64,000 nucleotides of DNA from Marinomonas communis (GCF_004363305.1 NZ_SNZA01000008.1:1-64000), one strand, 5' to 3'. Shown: positions 39,928-50,150, counted from the first letter of the stretch. Made by a program: numbers and translations. The notes: a model not told the origin generated them from the letters alone.

Positions 39928-41283
39928 ATGGATGTTATCGAACGCCGCTCAGTTTTAGCCTTAGCAATGGTTTATTTATTCCGTATGCTTGGGCTGTTTC
40001 TAATTATGCCTGTTATCAGTGTCGCTGCGGATGGCTTAGATGGAGCGGATGCTGCATTGATTGGTGCGGCAATTGGGATTTATGGTTTTACACAAGCTTC
40101 ACTGCAAATCCCAATGGGGATGTTGTCCGATAAGCTAGGACGTAAGCGGGTCATACTATTTGGATTGTTGCTGTTTGCACTAGGTAGCATCATTTGTGCT
40201 CACGCTGACAGTATTGCCACTTTGATTATCGGTCGAGCGGTACAAGGCGCTGGCGCGATTGCCAGTACATTAATGGCGTTGCTGAGCGATGTGACCAAAG
40301 AGCAAAATCGTACTAAAGCCATGGCGATGGTCGGGATCAGTATCGGTGCATCGTTTATGTTGTCCTTAATACTGGGGCCAGTTCTGTTTCAATGGGTTGG
40401 CTTAGCAGGGCTGTTCTATCTATCTTTTGCCTTCTCTATTGTGGGTATGGGATTAATCGTATGGGCTGTCCCTAATGTGACGGAACATACGTTTAAGCGT
40501 GATACGACCCCAAGTTTGGTAGCATTAAAAGATGTATTGCGTAATGGGCGCCTGCGCTTTTTAAACATCAGTGTGTTTCTACTACATGGCAGTTTAACAG
40601 CCCTGTTCGTTGCGATTCCAAGCCTATTGATTCATCGCTATGGGCTGACCCTAGGGCAACACAGTATTTTATATTTGCTGGTCATGGGCGCAGCCTTTGT
40701 GCTTATGTTACCGTTGGTCATTGCTGCGGAAGCAAAAGGCTTAATGAAGCATGTGTTAACCATTGTGATCACTATAATTGGTCTAGCGACGGTGGCGATG
40801 GAGTGGGCATCTAACGTATGGCTGTTTGGCGTTACTGTATGCTTGTTCTTTGTCGCATTTAACACGCTCGAAGCTACGTTGCCTTCTGTTGTTAGTAAAT
40901 TGGCACCAGTAGGATACCGCGGTACCGCTATGGGGGTCTTTTCAACTCATCAGTTTATGGGCGCCTTTGTTGGTGGAGCAGGTGGAGGTTGGTTACTACA
41001 AAATACCTCGATGACTATGCTGTTTAGTATTATTGGCGGTATTTGGTTACTTTGGGCAGTGGTCAGCGCGTGGCAGCCAACCCCAAAGCAAGTAACCAGT
41101 ATGGCTTTTAGTGTTGTTGCACACACCGAAGACGATGTGCAGCAATTAACCGAAGAAATCATGGCAATCCAAGGAGTGGAAGACATGCAAATATTTATGG
41201 ATGAGCAGACCGCTTATTTGAAAGTAGACAAAAAGCAGCTTGATAAAGCTGCGTTGCAGCGCATTGTGCCGCATGTAAAGTAA
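39928..41283 (+). CDS. MFS transporter with C-terminal extra domain (YajR-like)
   Basis: This 451-residue inner-membrane protein has twelve predicted hydrophobic segments. The MFS signature between TM2 and TM3 is MGMLSDKLGRKRVI (about 68-81). A soluble C-terminal tail of about 70 residues (roughly 380-451, HTEDDVQQLTEEIMAIQGVE and onwards) resembles the ferredoxin-like extra domain of E. coli YajR. The substrate is unknown. It diverges from uvrA and is followed by ssb after 42 bases; uvrA-MFS-ssb order occurs in other gammaproteobacteria as I recall it. Confidence 0.85.
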   Translation: MDVIERRSVLALAMVYLFRMLGLFLIMPVISVAADGLDGADAALIGAAIGIYGFTQASLQIPMGMLSDKLGRKRVILFGLLLFALGSIICAHADSIATLIIGRAVQGAGAIASTLMALLSDVTKEQNRTKAMAMVGISIGASFMLSLILGPVLFQWVGLAGLFYLSFAFSIVGMGLIVWAVPNVTEHTFKRDTTPSLVALKDVLRNGRLRFLNISVFLLHGSLTALFVAIPSLLIHRYGLTLGQHSILYLLVMGAAFVLMLPLVIAAEAKGLMKHVLTIVITIIGLATVAMEWASNVWLFGVTVCLFFVAFNTLEATLPSVVSKLAPVGYRGTAMGVFSTHQFMGAFVGGAGGGWLLQNTSMTMLFSIIGGIWLLWAVVSAWQPTPKQVTSMAFSVVAHTEDDVQQLTEEIMAIQGVEDMQIFMDEQTAYLKVDKKQLDKAALQRIVPHVK

Positions 41284-41325
41284 TCTAGTATCAATCAGTA
41301 CTGAAAATATTATTGGAGTAGCGTC

Positions 41326-42000
41326 ATGGCACGTGGAGTAAATAAAGTAATCTTGATTGGCAACGCTGGCAGCGATGCAGAAGTGCGTTTCATGCCATCA
41401 GGTGCAGCCGTTGCAAATGTTAACTTGGCAACGACAGAGAGCTGGCGCGATCGCCAAACAGGTCAAATGCAAGAGCGCACAGAATGGCACCGTGTTGCCT
41501 TTATGGACCGTGGTAATTATCGCCTGGGCCAGATTGCTGGCGACTTCATCAAGAAAGGTTCGAAAGTGTACGTCGAAGGCTCTTTGCGTACGCGCGAGTG
41601 GGAGAAAGACGGCATCAAACGTTATACCACTGAGATCGTTGCTAACGAAATGCAACTTCTGGACGGCCGAGCAGATGGCCAACAGGGTGGTTATGACAAC
41701 AACATGGGCGGCGGTTACGGCGGTGGTCAGCCTCAGCAGTCAGCACCACAACAAGGTGGTTACGGCTCAGCACCTCAGCAACCAGCACAACAGCCTCAGC
41801 AGGGTGGCTACGGTCAGCAGCCTGCTCAAAGTGGCTATGGTCAGCCTCAACAAGCAGCACCCGCAGCGCAACCTCAATCATTTGGTAGCTGGGGTAATCA
41901 ACCACAGCAAGCTCCTGCACAACCAAAAGCGCCAGAGCCTGCTAAGCCACAGCAGCCAGCACCAAGCTTTGACGACTTTGACGACGACATCCCGTTCTGA
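41326..42000 (+). CDS. ssb: Single-stranded DNA-binding protein
   Basis: SSB protects single-stranded DNA and recruits repair and replication proteins by its C-terminal tip. The 224 residues have an OB fold at about 1-110 ([20 protein letters not shown] start). A long Gln/Gly/Pro-rich disordered linker spans about 115-205. The tip is acidic (DDFDDDIPF). The linker is longer than in E. coli SSB (178 residues total). TTGGAG precedes the ATG. A strong terminator follows. Confidence 0.98.
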   Translation: MARGVNKVILIGNAGSDAEVRFMPSGAAVANVNLATTESWRDRQTGQMQERTEWHRVAFMDRGNYRLGQIAGDFIKKGSKVYVEGSLRTREWEKDGIKRYTTEIVANEMQLLDGRADGQQGGYDNNMGGGYGGGQPQQSAPQQGGYGSAPQQPAQQPQQGGYGQQPAQSGYGQPQQAAPAAQPQSFGSWGNQPQQAPAQPKAPEPAKPQQPAPSFDDFDDDIPF

Positions 42001-42025
42001 TCAAAGACAAAATCGGTGAATGGAT

Positions 42026-42056
42026 AAAAAGGGCCACGGAGAATGTGGCCCTTTTT
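42026..42056 (+). terminator. Terminator after ssb
   Basis: AAAAAGGGCCAC pairs with GTGGCCCTTTTT around a 7-nt loop, 25 bases after the ssb stop. Confidence 0.95.
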
Positions 42057-42145
42057 CGTATATAGAGTGGAATCCGATGGCAGACCTATCCTTCGCATGA
42101 AAAAGTCTCTAGCTTAAATAGAATGTTATTTGAAGGATGGAATTT

Positions 42146-42583
42146 ATGCTGGATTTGGACTTTGCTTTGATTTTGCATCACCTAACCCAATTGGGCTTAG
42201 CTTTTTTACTGTCTTTGCCTATCGCATTTAATCGTGAGCATCATGATCGTGGTGCTGGGTTGAGAACGTTTCCCTTGGTTACCATCGCGTCTTGCTCGTT
42301 TATGTTGGTCGGGATGAGTGTCTATGAAGGATCCGATGCGGAGGCCCGTGTCATGTATGCCGTTATTACCGGGATGGGATTTATTGGTGGCGGAGCCATT
42401 TTTAAAAGTGGTGATTCAGTTTCTGGTACAGCGACTGCCGCAGGGATCTGGAACACGGGGGCGATCGGTGTGGCGGTGGCCTACAGTCGCTACGAAATCG
42501 CCATTCTGCTTTCTTTGATGGGATTTTTAATTTTTCAGTTTTCTGGTTCGTTGAAAAAGAGCACCAGTAAAATGGCAAAATAG
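42146..42583 (+). CDS. MgtC/SapB-family membrane protein, short form
   Basis: This 145-residue protein has four or five hydrophobic segments and the MgtC-type signature RGAGLRTFPLVTIASC (about 40-55), followed by MGFIGGGAIFK. The start ATG 42146 is preferred because AAGGAT is 7 bases upstream; ATG 42137 lies too close to it. The C-terminal ACT-like domain of Salmonella MgtC is absent, so it is the SapB-like short type. The role is unknown; Mg2+ adaptation is known only for MgtC itself. Confidence 0.85.
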   Translation: MLDLDFALILHHLTQLGLAFLLSLPIAFNREHHDRGAGLRTFPLVTIASCSFMLVGMSVYEGSDAEARVMYAVITGMGFIGGGAIFKSGDSVSGTATAAGIWNTGAIGVAVAYSRYEIAILLSLMGFLIFQFSGSLKKSTSKMAK

Positions 42584-42701
42584 CAGCCATTAGTCGTTGA
42601 ATGACTATGCTGATATAATGTTCAGTCTTTTAAATCGCCTTGTTGGTTGCTGTAGGCATTCACCATTTTGCGTCATAAGGGGTATTACCCGTTGCTGACA
42701 G

Positions 42702-42720
42702 GGCTCCTGAGGGAGCCTTT
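42702..42720 (+). terminator. Weak terminator-like hairpin before smrA
   Basis: GGCTCC (42702-42707) pairs with GGAGCC (42712-42717), and only TTT follows. It could end the mgtC-like transcript, but the short T run makes this doubtful. Confidence 0.4.
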
Positions 42721-42774
42721 GCTGTATTAAGTTGTCTTAAAAAAGGGTAGAGGCAATGAGTGTTGAGGTAACGT

Positions 42775-43356
42775 ATGCAAGAGGACGATGATTTCTCTTT
42801 ATTCGCGGAAGAGGTCCAAGGAATCCGGCCACTAAAAAAAACGGAAGTCTACCTTGGTAAAAAGCAAGGTGGTGTGGATTATTCAGAGCGTCAGAAAGCG
42901 GCTTTGATTGCCAAAGTGGAAGACCGTAATCATTTGTCGAAAGACTACGTTGAACGAGTTGATCCAAATGACATGCTCGAATACAAAAAAGACGGTGTTC
43001 AAGACGGTGTGTTTAAGCGCTTGCGTCAAGGCAAATACCCAATTGATTCCAGGTTGGATTTGCACAGAAGAACCGTTGAACAAGCCCGTCGCGATGTATT
43101 TCAGTTTGTGGAGGATTGCATGCGCCATGACATCAGGGTTGGTGTCATTGTGCATGGTAAAGGGGATCGAACCCCTGATCCGCAGGATCAAGCAACCATT
43201 AAGAGTTTTATCAATAAGTGGCTACGCGACTTAGACGACGTTATGGCCTTTCATTCCGCCCAGCGTCATCACGGTGGTTTGGGCGCGGTTTATGTGCTGT
43301 TCAAAAAGAGTGAGAAGGCTCGATTGGAAAACTGGGAGCGTCACCAAAAGCGTTAA
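42775..43356 (+). CDS. smrA: Smr-domain endonuclease, SmrA (YdaL) type
   Basis: The 193 residues resemble E. coli YdaL/SmrA over their whole length. An N-terminal FAEEVQGIRPLK segment is followed by KDGVQDGVFKRLRQGKYP (about 77-94) and a C-terminal Smr domain. In that domain LDLHR replaces the usual DLHG, HGKG is kept, and AQRHHGGLGAVYV closes the fold. Smr domains have nicking or RNA-cleaving activity; the cellular substrate of SmrA is uncertain. GAGG lies before ATG 42775. Confidence 0.88.
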   Translation: MQEDDDFSLFAEEVQGIRPLKKTEVYLGKKQGGVDYSERQKAALIAKVEDRNHLSKDYVERVDPNDMLEYKKDGVQDGVFKRLRQGKYPIDSRLDLHRRTVEQARRDVFQFVEDCMRHDIRVGVIVHGKGDRTPDPQDQATIKSFINKWLRDLDDVMAFHSAQRHHGGLGAVYVLFKKSEKARLENWERHQKR

Positions 43357-43396
43357 AGATAGGCGCTTTATATCAGTGCCGATAAAATCACAATCT

Positions 43397-43405
43397 TGAT
43401 ATAAT
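43397..43405 (+). promoter_or_regulatory. Extended -10 promoter for the M16 protease gene
   Basis: TTGATATAAT contains a perfect TATAAT (43400-43405) with a TGN extension just before it. No good -35 is seen 16-18 bases upstream, as is typical of extended -10 promoters. It is about 80 bases before ATG 43486. Confidence 0.6.
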
Positions 43406-43485
43406 TTACACGCTTTATTGCTTGAGATTAGGGCTAAATCGCCCAATGATTCTAGTAATAGAAAAGATTTTAACAGGGGTAATTT

Positions 43486-46407
43486 ATGACCACGAAAAAT
43501 GCACACCACCCAGCATTTACCGCGATTCGCAGTGAATTTATCGAAGCGCTGGACGTCACAGTACAGGAATACGAACATAAGGTAACGGGCGCGAAGCATT
43601 TTCATATTGCCTCTGACAACGATGAAAACGTATTTTTAGTTGGCCTAAAAACCGTGCCGACGGATTCTACCGGTGTGGCGCATATTCTTGAACACACGGT
43701 TCTTTGTGGTTCTGAGCGTTTCCCTGTGCGCGATCCATTCTTTATGATGATTCGTCGCTCATTGAATACCTTTATGAACGCTTTCACGTCATCGGATTGG
43801 ACGGCTTATCCATTTGCCAGCAAGAACAAAAAAGACTTCCGTAACCTTTTGGATGTTTATCTAGATGCCGTGTTCTTCTCACGTCTAGATCCATTGGATT
43901 TTTCCCAGGAAGGGCATCGCTTAGAGTTTGCCGAGCCAACCAATGCTGAGTCAGAGTTGACCTTCAAAGGCGTTGTATTCAACGAAATGAAAGGCGCGAT
44001 GAGTTCGCCAACCTCTGTGTTATGGCAAGCCCTGACCAAATATCTATGCCCAAGCAACACCTACCACTTTAACTCAGGTGGTGAGCCAACCGATATTCCT
44101 GATCTATCTTACGATGATCTGATGGCGTTCTACCGTAAGCATTACCACCCATCGAATGCAGTCTTTATGACGTTCGGTGATATCCCAGCAGAAGAGCTGC
44201 AAGCCGAATTCGAAAGCAAGGTCTTAAGCCGCTTTGAGCGTTTAGATGATCAAGTAAGTGTGCCAAACGCTAAGCGTTACTTCTCGCCAGTTCGTGTTGA
44301 AGAAGGCTATGCGATTGATGAAGCGAAGGAAGATGGCAGTCACGTTGTAGTTGGCTGGTTATTGGGTGAAAGCATCGATCTTGCTCAGCAATTTGAAGCG
44401 CAGCTACTTTCGAGTGTGCTGCTAGATAACTCGGCTTCACCACTGCGTCGTGTGCTGGAAAACTCTGAATTAGGTGCTTCGCCATCGCCAATGTGTGGCC
44501 TTGAAGACAGCAACAAAGAAATGAGCTTCATGTGTGGCCTTGAAGGTGTTAAGCGTGAAAACGCGCCGCAAGTGGAAGCTTTGATTCTACAAACCCTTGA
44601 AGACATCGCTGAAAATGGCGTTGATCAAGACATGGTAGAAGCGATGTTGCATCAGCTTGAGTTGAGTCAGCGTGAAATCGGGGGCGACAGCTACCCATAT
44701 GGTTTACAGTTGATTTTGACGGCACTGTCTACCGCGGTACACCAAGGTGATGTCATCGCTCAGCTTGACCTTGATCCTGTGATTGAGAGCATGCGTGAAA
44801 AGGTCTTACACAAAGACTACATCCCAACCTTAGTGCGTGACCTATTACTGTCAAATGCACATCGTGTGACATTAACCCTGAGCCCTGACGAAGCGCTAGA
44901 AACACGCCGCAACCAAGCGGAAAAAGATCGCCTAAGCAAAATCAAAGCAGGCCTAAGCGAAGAACAGAAACAGCATATCATCGAGCGTAGCCAAGCGTTG
45001 AAAGCACGCCAAGAGCAAGTAGACGATATGAGCATCTTGCCGAAAGTCGGCCTTGAAGATGTGCCTGCGCGTTTACCGGAATATGAGAACGAAAAAGTCT
45101 CTGAAACTTTGCCAATTACCTTCTATCCACAAGGAACAAACGGTCTAGTTTATCAACAGCTTGTCACGGAATTACCGGCATTGACCGAAGAAGAAACACA
45201 GCTTCTTCCTGTATACAGCTACCTTGTGACGGAATTGGGTGTTGGTGAACAAGACTACCTAGCGATTCAATCTCGCCAAGCTCAAGTATGTGGCGGCCTA
45301 GGTGCGTCATCATCGATTCGTCCTGAATTGATCGACAAACAGCGTGTGAATGGTTACTTCGTATTGAGTTCAAAAGCCTTGGTGCCAAATGCGGCAGCGA
45401 TGACAGAGCTGATGGCGCAAACCTTTAACGACGTACGTTTTGATGAAACAGGTCGTATTAAAGAGCTGATTGCTCAGCGTCGTGCCCGTCGTGAACGTTC
45501 GATCACCGGTCAAGGTCACTCGTTAGCGATGAGTGCTGCATCCAGTGGTATGTCTGGCTTATCTGCTCAGCAAGAAGCATGGGGCGGTATGAGCGGTATT
45601 CGAGATGTGATTGCCTTGGATGATGCTCTTAAAGCAGACCCTCAGGCGATGACAGACCTGTGCACAACCTTACAATCTATCCACAGCAAACTTGCTGGCG
45701 CGGCTAAGCAAGTACTCTTGGTGGCTGAGCCGCATCATAAAGACGCGCTGTTAGAAGCCATCACACCGATGTGGGCTGGTGTTGCGAACCATGAGCAGTT
45801 GTCGCATTTCTCATTGCCTGCGATAGATAAGACGATCAAGCAAGCTTGGGTAACAGCAACGCAAGTAAGCTTCTGTGCCAAAGCCTTTAAAGCGGTGTCT
45901 GGTGAGCATCCGGACGTACCTGTATTAACCGTGCTGGGTGGCTTCTTACGCAATGGTTTCCTTCACCGCGCCATTCGAGAGCAAGGTGGCGCTTACGGTG
46001 GTGGTGCAACGTTTGATGCCAGCTGTGGTGCATTCCGCTTCTATTCTTACCGTGATCCACGTTTATTAGAAACACTCGCGGATTTCGATGCATCGATTGA
46101 CTGGCTACTGGCCAATGAGCACTCCCATGATGCACTGGAAGAAGCGGTATTAGGCGTGATTGGCTCGATGGATAAACCTGGCTCCCCTGCAGGTGAAGCG
46201 CAAAGCGACTTCTTCCAGCAGTTGCATCATCGTACACGTGAATACCGTGAGGCCTTCCGTGCAGGTGTTTTAGGGGTAACCGTTGACGACTTAAAACGCG
46301 TCGCAAAACTCTATTTAACAAAAGAGAATGAAAATACAGCTGTCGTAACTGCCACTTCTAACAAAGCCATGCTAGAAGAGGCCGGTTTCGAGGTTTGTAC
46401 TTTATAA
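43486..46407 (+). CDS. M16C zinc metallopeptidase, presequence-protease (PreP)-like
   Basis: At 973 residues this is a single-chain M16C peptidase. The inverted zinc motif HILEH (His66, Glu69, His70) and the distal glutamate in VVFNEMKGAMSS (Glu167) are present, so the enzyme should be active. The C-terminal half contains the Arg/Tyr substrate-gripping block REQGGAYGGGA near 830. Eukaryotic relatives degrade targeting peptides in organelles; the bacterial role is probably clearance of short peptides. No signal peptide is seen. A CAGGGG site precedes the ATG. Confidence 0.93.
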   Translation: MTTKNAHHPAFTAIRSEFIEALDVTVQEYEHKVTGAKHFHIASDNDENVFLVGLKTVPTDSTGVAHILEHTVLCGSERFPVRDPFFMMIRRSLNTFMNAFTSSDWTAYPFASKNKKDFRNLLDVYLDAVFFSRLDPLDFSQEGHRLEFAEPTNAESELTFKGVVFNEMKGAMSSPTSVLWQALTKYLCPSNTYHFNSGGEPTDIPDLSYDDLMAFYRKHYHPSNAVFMTFGDIPAEELQAEFESKVLSRFERLDDQVSVPNAKRYFSPVRVEEGYAIDEAKEDGSHVVVGWLLGESIDLAQQFEAQLLSSVLLDNSASPLRRVLENSELGASPSPMCGLEDSNKEMSFMCGLEGVKRENAPQVEALILQTLEDIAENGVDQDMVEAMLHQLELSQREIGGDSYPYGLQLILTALSTAVHQGDVIAQLDLDPVIESMREKVLHKDYIPTLVRDLLLSNAHRVTLTLSPDEALETRRNQAEKDRLSKIKAGLSEEQKQHIIERSQALKARQEQVDDMSILPKVGLEDVPARLPEYENEKVSETLPITFYPQGTNGLVYQQLVTELPALTEEETQLLPVYSYLVTELGVGEQDYLAIQSRQAQVCGGLGASSSIRPELIDKQRVNGYFVLSSKALVPNAAAMTELMAQTFNDVRFDETGRIKELIAQRRARRERSITGQGHSLAMSAASSGMSGLSAQQEAWGGMSGIRDVIALDDALKADPQAMTDLCTTLQSIHSKLAGAAKQVLLVAEPHHKDALLEAITPMWAGVANHEQLSHFSLPAIDKTIKQAWVTATQVSFCAKAFKAVSGEHPDVPVLTVLGGFLRNGFLHRAIREQGGAYGGGATFDASCGAFRFYSYRDPRLLETLADFDASIDWLLANEHSHDALEEAVLGVIGSMDKPGSPAGEAQSDFFQQLHHRTREYREAFRAGVLGVTVDDLKRVAKLYLTKENENTAVVTATSNKAMLEEAGFEVCTL

Positions 46408-46430
46408 TCATAACGATAATTTAAATCTGA

Positions 46431-47555
46431 ATGGATAATTCAATGGATCAGTTTCATGATATACGCCCTTACAACGACGATGAGGTCGCCGGGGTGTTGC
46501 AAAATTTAGTAAATACCCCCGATTTTATCGATACGATTGTCGGCTTTAAATTTACTAAATGGCCACAGTGGACACGTGGATTCTTAGCGATGGTCGTTAA
46601 GCACGTTTTGCAAAAGGAAGTGCGTAAAATTAATGATGTGCACGCATTCCAGATGCAAGTGGCCGACTACATGGAGCGTATGATCAAAACCACTACAAGC
46701 AATGTGGAATATCGCGGTATTGAAAAGCTTGCTAAGAATGAAGGCTACCTTTTCTTATCTAATCACCGTGATATCGCCATGGATCCTGCCTTTGTGAACT
46801 ACGGCTTATATCTTAATGGCTTGGATACGGTTCGCATTGCGATAGGGGACAACTTGTTACGCCGTCCATTCGTTTCGGATCTGATGCGCTTGAATAAGAG
46901 CTTTATTGTGAAGCGTTCAGTGAATGGGGTACGTGAAATGATGGCGGCTTTTGGTCAGCTATCGGATTACATCACCCACTCTCTGACCCAAGAGCATTGT
47001 AATATCTGGATCGCTCAGAAAGAAGGGCGTGCGAAAGACGGTCTTGATCAAACTGATCCTGCGATTATTAAGATGTTTTTCATGAGTCAGAAAAAGCAGA
47101 AAGTGGCATTTCCTGAAGCCATGCAAAATCTCAAAATCGTACCTGTTTCGATTTCTTATGAATACGACCCTTGTGCCTTTGATAAAGCGCGCGAGCTGCA
47201 TGAGAAATCCACAACAGGCTCATATCAGAAAGCTGAATTTGAAGACATTGACAGTATTCGTAAAGGTATTGTTGGTCGCAAGGGGAAAGTGATCGTTACG
47301 TTTGGTGATGTGATCGATCATAACTGTGCAACGCCTGATGAGATGGTGGCGGAAGTTGACCGTCAAATTATCGGCTCCTATGCGATTCAGTCCACAAATG
47401 AAGCGGCATTGAAAATGTTAAATGGAGAGCCTACAGGCGACTCTGTATTTGATGAGTACATGACGACCTGTCCAGAAGAGTTAAGGGAAACAGTTCTGCG
47501 CATGTATGCAAACCCTTTAATTCAACAACAAGAGCGTGGCCTTTCATCTCACTAA
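46431..47555 (+). CDS. Lysophospholipid-type acyltransferase (PlsC-like domain)
   Basis: The 374 residues contain a glycerolipid acyltransferase domain. The catalytic motif reads SNHRDIAMDP near residue 103, i.e. H-x5-D, one residue longer than the H-x4-D of PlsB and PlsC. The acceptor site IAQKEGRAKDG (about 193-203) stands in for the usual EGTR. No membrane segment is obvious. Substrates are unknown, and ATG 46443 is an alternative start. It is followed 20 bases later by a second acyltransferase. Confidence 0.78.
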   Translation: MDNSMDQFHDIRPYNDDEVAGVLQNLVNTPDFIDTIVGFKFTKWPQWTRGFLAMVVKHVLQKEVRKINDVHAFQMQVADYMERMIKTTTSNVEYRGIEKLAKNEGYLFLSNHRDIAMDPAFVNYGLYLNGLDTVRIAIGDNLLRRPFVSDLMRLNKSFIVKRSVNGVREMMAAFGQLSDYITHSLTQEHCNIWIAQKEGRAKDGLDQTDPAIIKMFFMSQKKQKVAFPEAMQNLKIVPVSISYEYDPCAFDKARELHEKSTTGSYQKAEFEDIDSIRKGIVGRKGKVIVTFGDVIDHNCATPDEMVAEVDRQIIGSYAIQSTNEAALKMLNGEPTGDSVFDEYMTTCPEELRETVLRMYANPLIQQQERGLSSH

Positions 47556-47575
47556 AATATGGAGTTTTGCGTTTC

Positions 47576-48310
47576 ATGAAATCTAGGAATTCGCTGAGAG
47601 CTCTGCTTGGCTCAATACTGTTTGCAATATGCTATGGGGTGCTAACAGGCTTTACTGGCTTGTTGGCACCAGTGCTTGCTTGGGTGCTACCACCTAGCTG
47701 GCGCCAACCCGTGCTAAATGTTCATAATCATATCTTGCTGTTTCTGTTTCGCGTTGTGGTTGGCGTGAAGATCGAGGTGATTGGCCGAGAAAATTTACCG
47801 GCGAAAAACCAGCCAGTGGTCTTAGCAGCCAACCATCAAAGTGAGTGGGAGACGTACTTACTGCAGGTTTTGAAAACGCCTATTTCGACGGTGCTTAAAC
47901 AAGAGTTGCTGTCGATACCCTTCTTTGGCTGGGGGTTGAAAATGGTGCAGCCTATTGCGATTGACCGGTCTAAACGAGCTGGTGCTTTGAAGCAAATTCT
48001 AAAGCAAGGTAAAGAGCGTATTCAGGCTGGTCGTTCAGTGCTGATTTTTCCAGAAGGAACACGCACCATCCCAGGCAAAGAGCGTGACTTTAACAAAGGG
48101 GCGGCGATGCTTGCAGCGTCTACTAAGACGCCTATTTTACCAGTGGTGCATAATGCGGGGCATGTTTGGCCAGGGCGTACATGGCGTCGTTATCCGGGAA
48201 CGATCACGGTAGTGATTGGCTCTTTGATTGATGTGGAAGGTAAAGATACCAACCAGATTCATGAAGAAATGGAGACGTGGATGCGCGAGACCATGCGCAA
48301 ACACCCATAA
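47576..48310 (+). CDS. plsC: 1-acyl-sn-glycerol-3-phosphate acyltransferase
   Basis: PlsC adds the second acyl chain to make phosphatidic acid. I use ATG 47576 (244 residues) with GGAG upstream. A hydrophobic N-terminal segment, about 10-40, anchors it. The catalytic motif is NHQSEWE (H-x4-E, a common variant of H-x4-D), and the phosphate-binding FPEGTRTIPG lies near 155-164. Adjacent placement next to fabB and fabA makes a lipid-synthesis neighbourhood. Confidence 0.9.
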   Translation: MKSRNSLRALLGSILFAICYGVLTGFTGLLAPVLAWVLPPSWRQPVLNVHNHILLFLFRVVVGVKIEVIGRENLPAKNQPVVLAANHQSEWETYLLQVLKTPISTVLKQELLSIPFFGWGLKMVQPIAIDRSKRAGALKQILKQGKERIQAGRSVLIFPEGTRTIPGKERDFNKGAAMLAASTKTPILPVVHNAGHVWPGRTWRRYPGTITVVIGSLIDVEGKDTNQIHEEMETWMRETMRKHP

Positions 48311-48337
48311 TATCGCTGTAAAAGACTATCGTAGACG

Positions 48338-48367
48338 AAAAAAAACCGCACATTGTGCGGTTTTTTT
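48338..48367. terminator. Bidirectional terminator between plsC and fabB
   Basis: AAAAAAAACCGCAC and GTGCGGTTTTTTT pair across a 3-nt loop. A and T tracts are symmetrical, so it serves both converging genes. Confidence 0.93.
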
Positions 48368-48384
48368 GGGCTTATTAAAAGCAA

Positions 48385-49599
48385 TTAGCCTTCGTACTTC
48401 TTGAATACCAAACTCGCGTTAGTACCACCAAAACCGAAGCTGTTAGACATGATCAGTTTCAGGTCTGCATTGTCTTCACGAGATGTGACAACAGGAATGT
48501 TACCTGCTTCTGGGTCAAGCTCATCCACGTTCGCAGAAGCACAGATGAAATCGTTTTCCATCATCAGTAGGCTGTAAATCGCTTCATGAACACCGGCTGC
48601 ACCTAGTGAGTGACCAGAAAGAGACTTAGTCGAACTCACTTTAGGAATGTCGTCACCGAATGTTTCACGTACAGCTTGAAGCTCTTTCATATCGCCTGCA
48701 GGTGTACTAGTACCGTGGGTGTTGATGTAGTCAATTTTGCCATCAATAGTGCTCATTGCCATCTGCATACAACGAACAGCACCTTCACCAGAAGGAGCTA
48801 CCATGTCGTAACCGTCAGATGTTGCACCGTAACCAACGACTTCAGCGTAGATTTTCGCACCACGAGCTTTAGCGTGTTCTAGTTCTTCAAGGACTAGAAT
48901 GCCGCCACCGCCAGCGATAACGAAGCCATCACGGTTGGCATCGTAAGCACGAGACGCTTTTTCAGGAGTCTCGTTGTATTTAGAAGACAGCGCACCCATC
49001 GCATCGAACATACAGGTTTGAGTCCAGCTTTCTTCTTCGCCGCCACCTGCGAACACAACGTCTTGCTTACCTAGTTGGATAAGCTCCATTGCATTACCGA
49101 TACAGTGTGCACTAGTAGAACATGCAGAAGTGATCGAGTAGTTCACACCTTTGATTTTGAATGGTGTCGCAAGACACGCAGATACAGTACTACCCATAGT
49201 CTGAGTAACACGGTATGGGCCAACACGCTTAACGCCTTTCGCGCGTAGTGTGTCAGCAGACTCTACAAGGTTTTTCGCCGAAGCGCCGCCAGAACCAGCG
49301 ATCAGGCCAGTACGGATGTTAGATACTTGATCTTCGCTTAAACCAGCATCAGCAATTGCTTGCTCCATTGATACATAAGCGTATGTTGCTGCATCGCCCA
49401 TGAAACGACGAACTTTACGGTCGATACCTGAATCATCTAGGTCAATACGACCACATACGTGGCTACGGAAACCTTGTTCTTTGTAGTCTTCTGCGAAACG
49501 GATGCCTGAACGGCCTTCACGTAGTGACTCAAGAACTGTCTGTTTGTCATTGCCAAGGCAGCTAACAATGCCTAGGCCAGTTACAACTACACGACGCAT
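48385..49599 (-). CDS. fabB: Beta-ketoacyl-ACP synthase I
   Basis: FabB condenses acyl-ACP with malonyl-ACP and is essential for unsaturated fatty acids. The 404 residues carry the Cys160 nucleophile in [11 protein letters not shown], and the two histidines in [11 protein letters not shown] and [11 protein letters not shown]. Length equals E. coli FabB (406), and [12 protein letters not shown] at the end is typical. It follows fabA after 35 bases in one operon, the classical arrangement for anaerobic unsaturated-lipid synthesis. Confidence 0.97.
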   Translation of the reverse strand: MRRVVVTGLGIVSCLGNDKQTVLESLREGRSGIRFAEDYKEQGFRSHVCGRIDLDDSGIDRKVRRFMGDAATYAYVSMEQAIADAGLSEDQVSNIRTGLIAGSGGASAKNLVESADTLRAKGVKRVGPYRVTQTMGSTVSACLATPFKIKGVNYSITSACSTSAHCIGNAMELIQLGKQDVVFAGGGEEESWTQTCMFDAMGALSSKYNETPEKASRAYDANRDGFVIAGGGGILVLEELEHAKARGAKIYAEVVGYGATSDGYDMVAPSGEGAVRCMQMAMSTIDGKIDYINTHGTSTPAGDMKELQAVRETFGDDIPKVSSTKSLSGHSLGAAGVHEAIYSLLMMENDFICASANVDELDPEAGNIPVVTSREDNADLKLIMSNSFGFGGTNASLVFKKYEG

Positions 49600-49634
49600 A
49601 ACTAATGTTGCCTCTTATACTCTTTATAATCTGT

Positions 49635-50150
49635 TTAGAAGTTATCAGTTGATGTGAATAAGCCTACACGAAGATCTTTCGCAGTGTAGATTTCACGACC
49701 ATCAACAGAAACACTTCCGTCCGCAATACCCATCACAAGCTTGCGTTCGATTACACGCTTCAGGTTAATTCGGAACGTTACTTTTTTAGCCGTTGGCAGG
49801 ATTTGTCCAGTGAATTTCACCTCGCCAGATCCCAGTGCACGACCGCGACCTTTGTTGCCCTTCCAACCCAGGAAGAAGCCGACTAGTTGCCACATTGCAT
49901 CAAGACCTAAGCAGCCTGGCATGACTGGGTCGCCAGGGAAGTGGCACTCAAAGAACCAAAGGTCTGGATTGATATCCAATTCAGCAATGATTTCGCCTTT
50001 ACCGAATTCTCCGCCTTCTGTAGAGATGCGAGTGATTCGGTCAAGCATGAGCATGTTACCAACAGGAAGCTGAGCGTTTCCTGCACCAAACATTTCGCCG
50101 TAGCCGCACTTTAAAAGTTCGTCTTTTTCAAACGATGAAGCTGTAGTCAT
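49635..50150 (-). CDS. fabA: Beta-hydroxydecanoyl-ACP dehydratase/isomerase
   Basis: FabA dehydrates 3-hydroxyacyl-ACP and isomerises trans-2- to cis-3-decenoyl-ACP, which starts unsaturated fatty acid synthesis. The 171 residues (E. coli 172) have catalytic His70 in [15 protein letters not shown] and Asp84 in GLDAMWQ. It heads the fabA-fabB operon. Confidence 0.98.
   Translation of the reverse strand: MTTASSFEKDELLKCGYGEMFGAGNAQLPVGNMLMLDRITRISTEGGEFGKGEIIAELDINPDLWFFECHFPGDPVMPGCLGLDAMWQLVGFFLGWKGNKGRGRALGSGEVKFTGQILPTAKKVTFRINLKRVIERKLVMGIADGSVSVDGREIYTAKDLRVGLFTSTDNF

Noticed and set aside
42680..42690. GGGTATTACCC as a regulatory palindrome before smrA
   Set aside because: Short, and close to other weak stems; nothing sets it apart from chance.
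45887..46321. A 144-residue minus-strand frame inside the M16 protease gene
   Set aside because: The plus-strand protein has an intact catalytic motif and full length; the opposite frame looks like His/Arg-rich noise.
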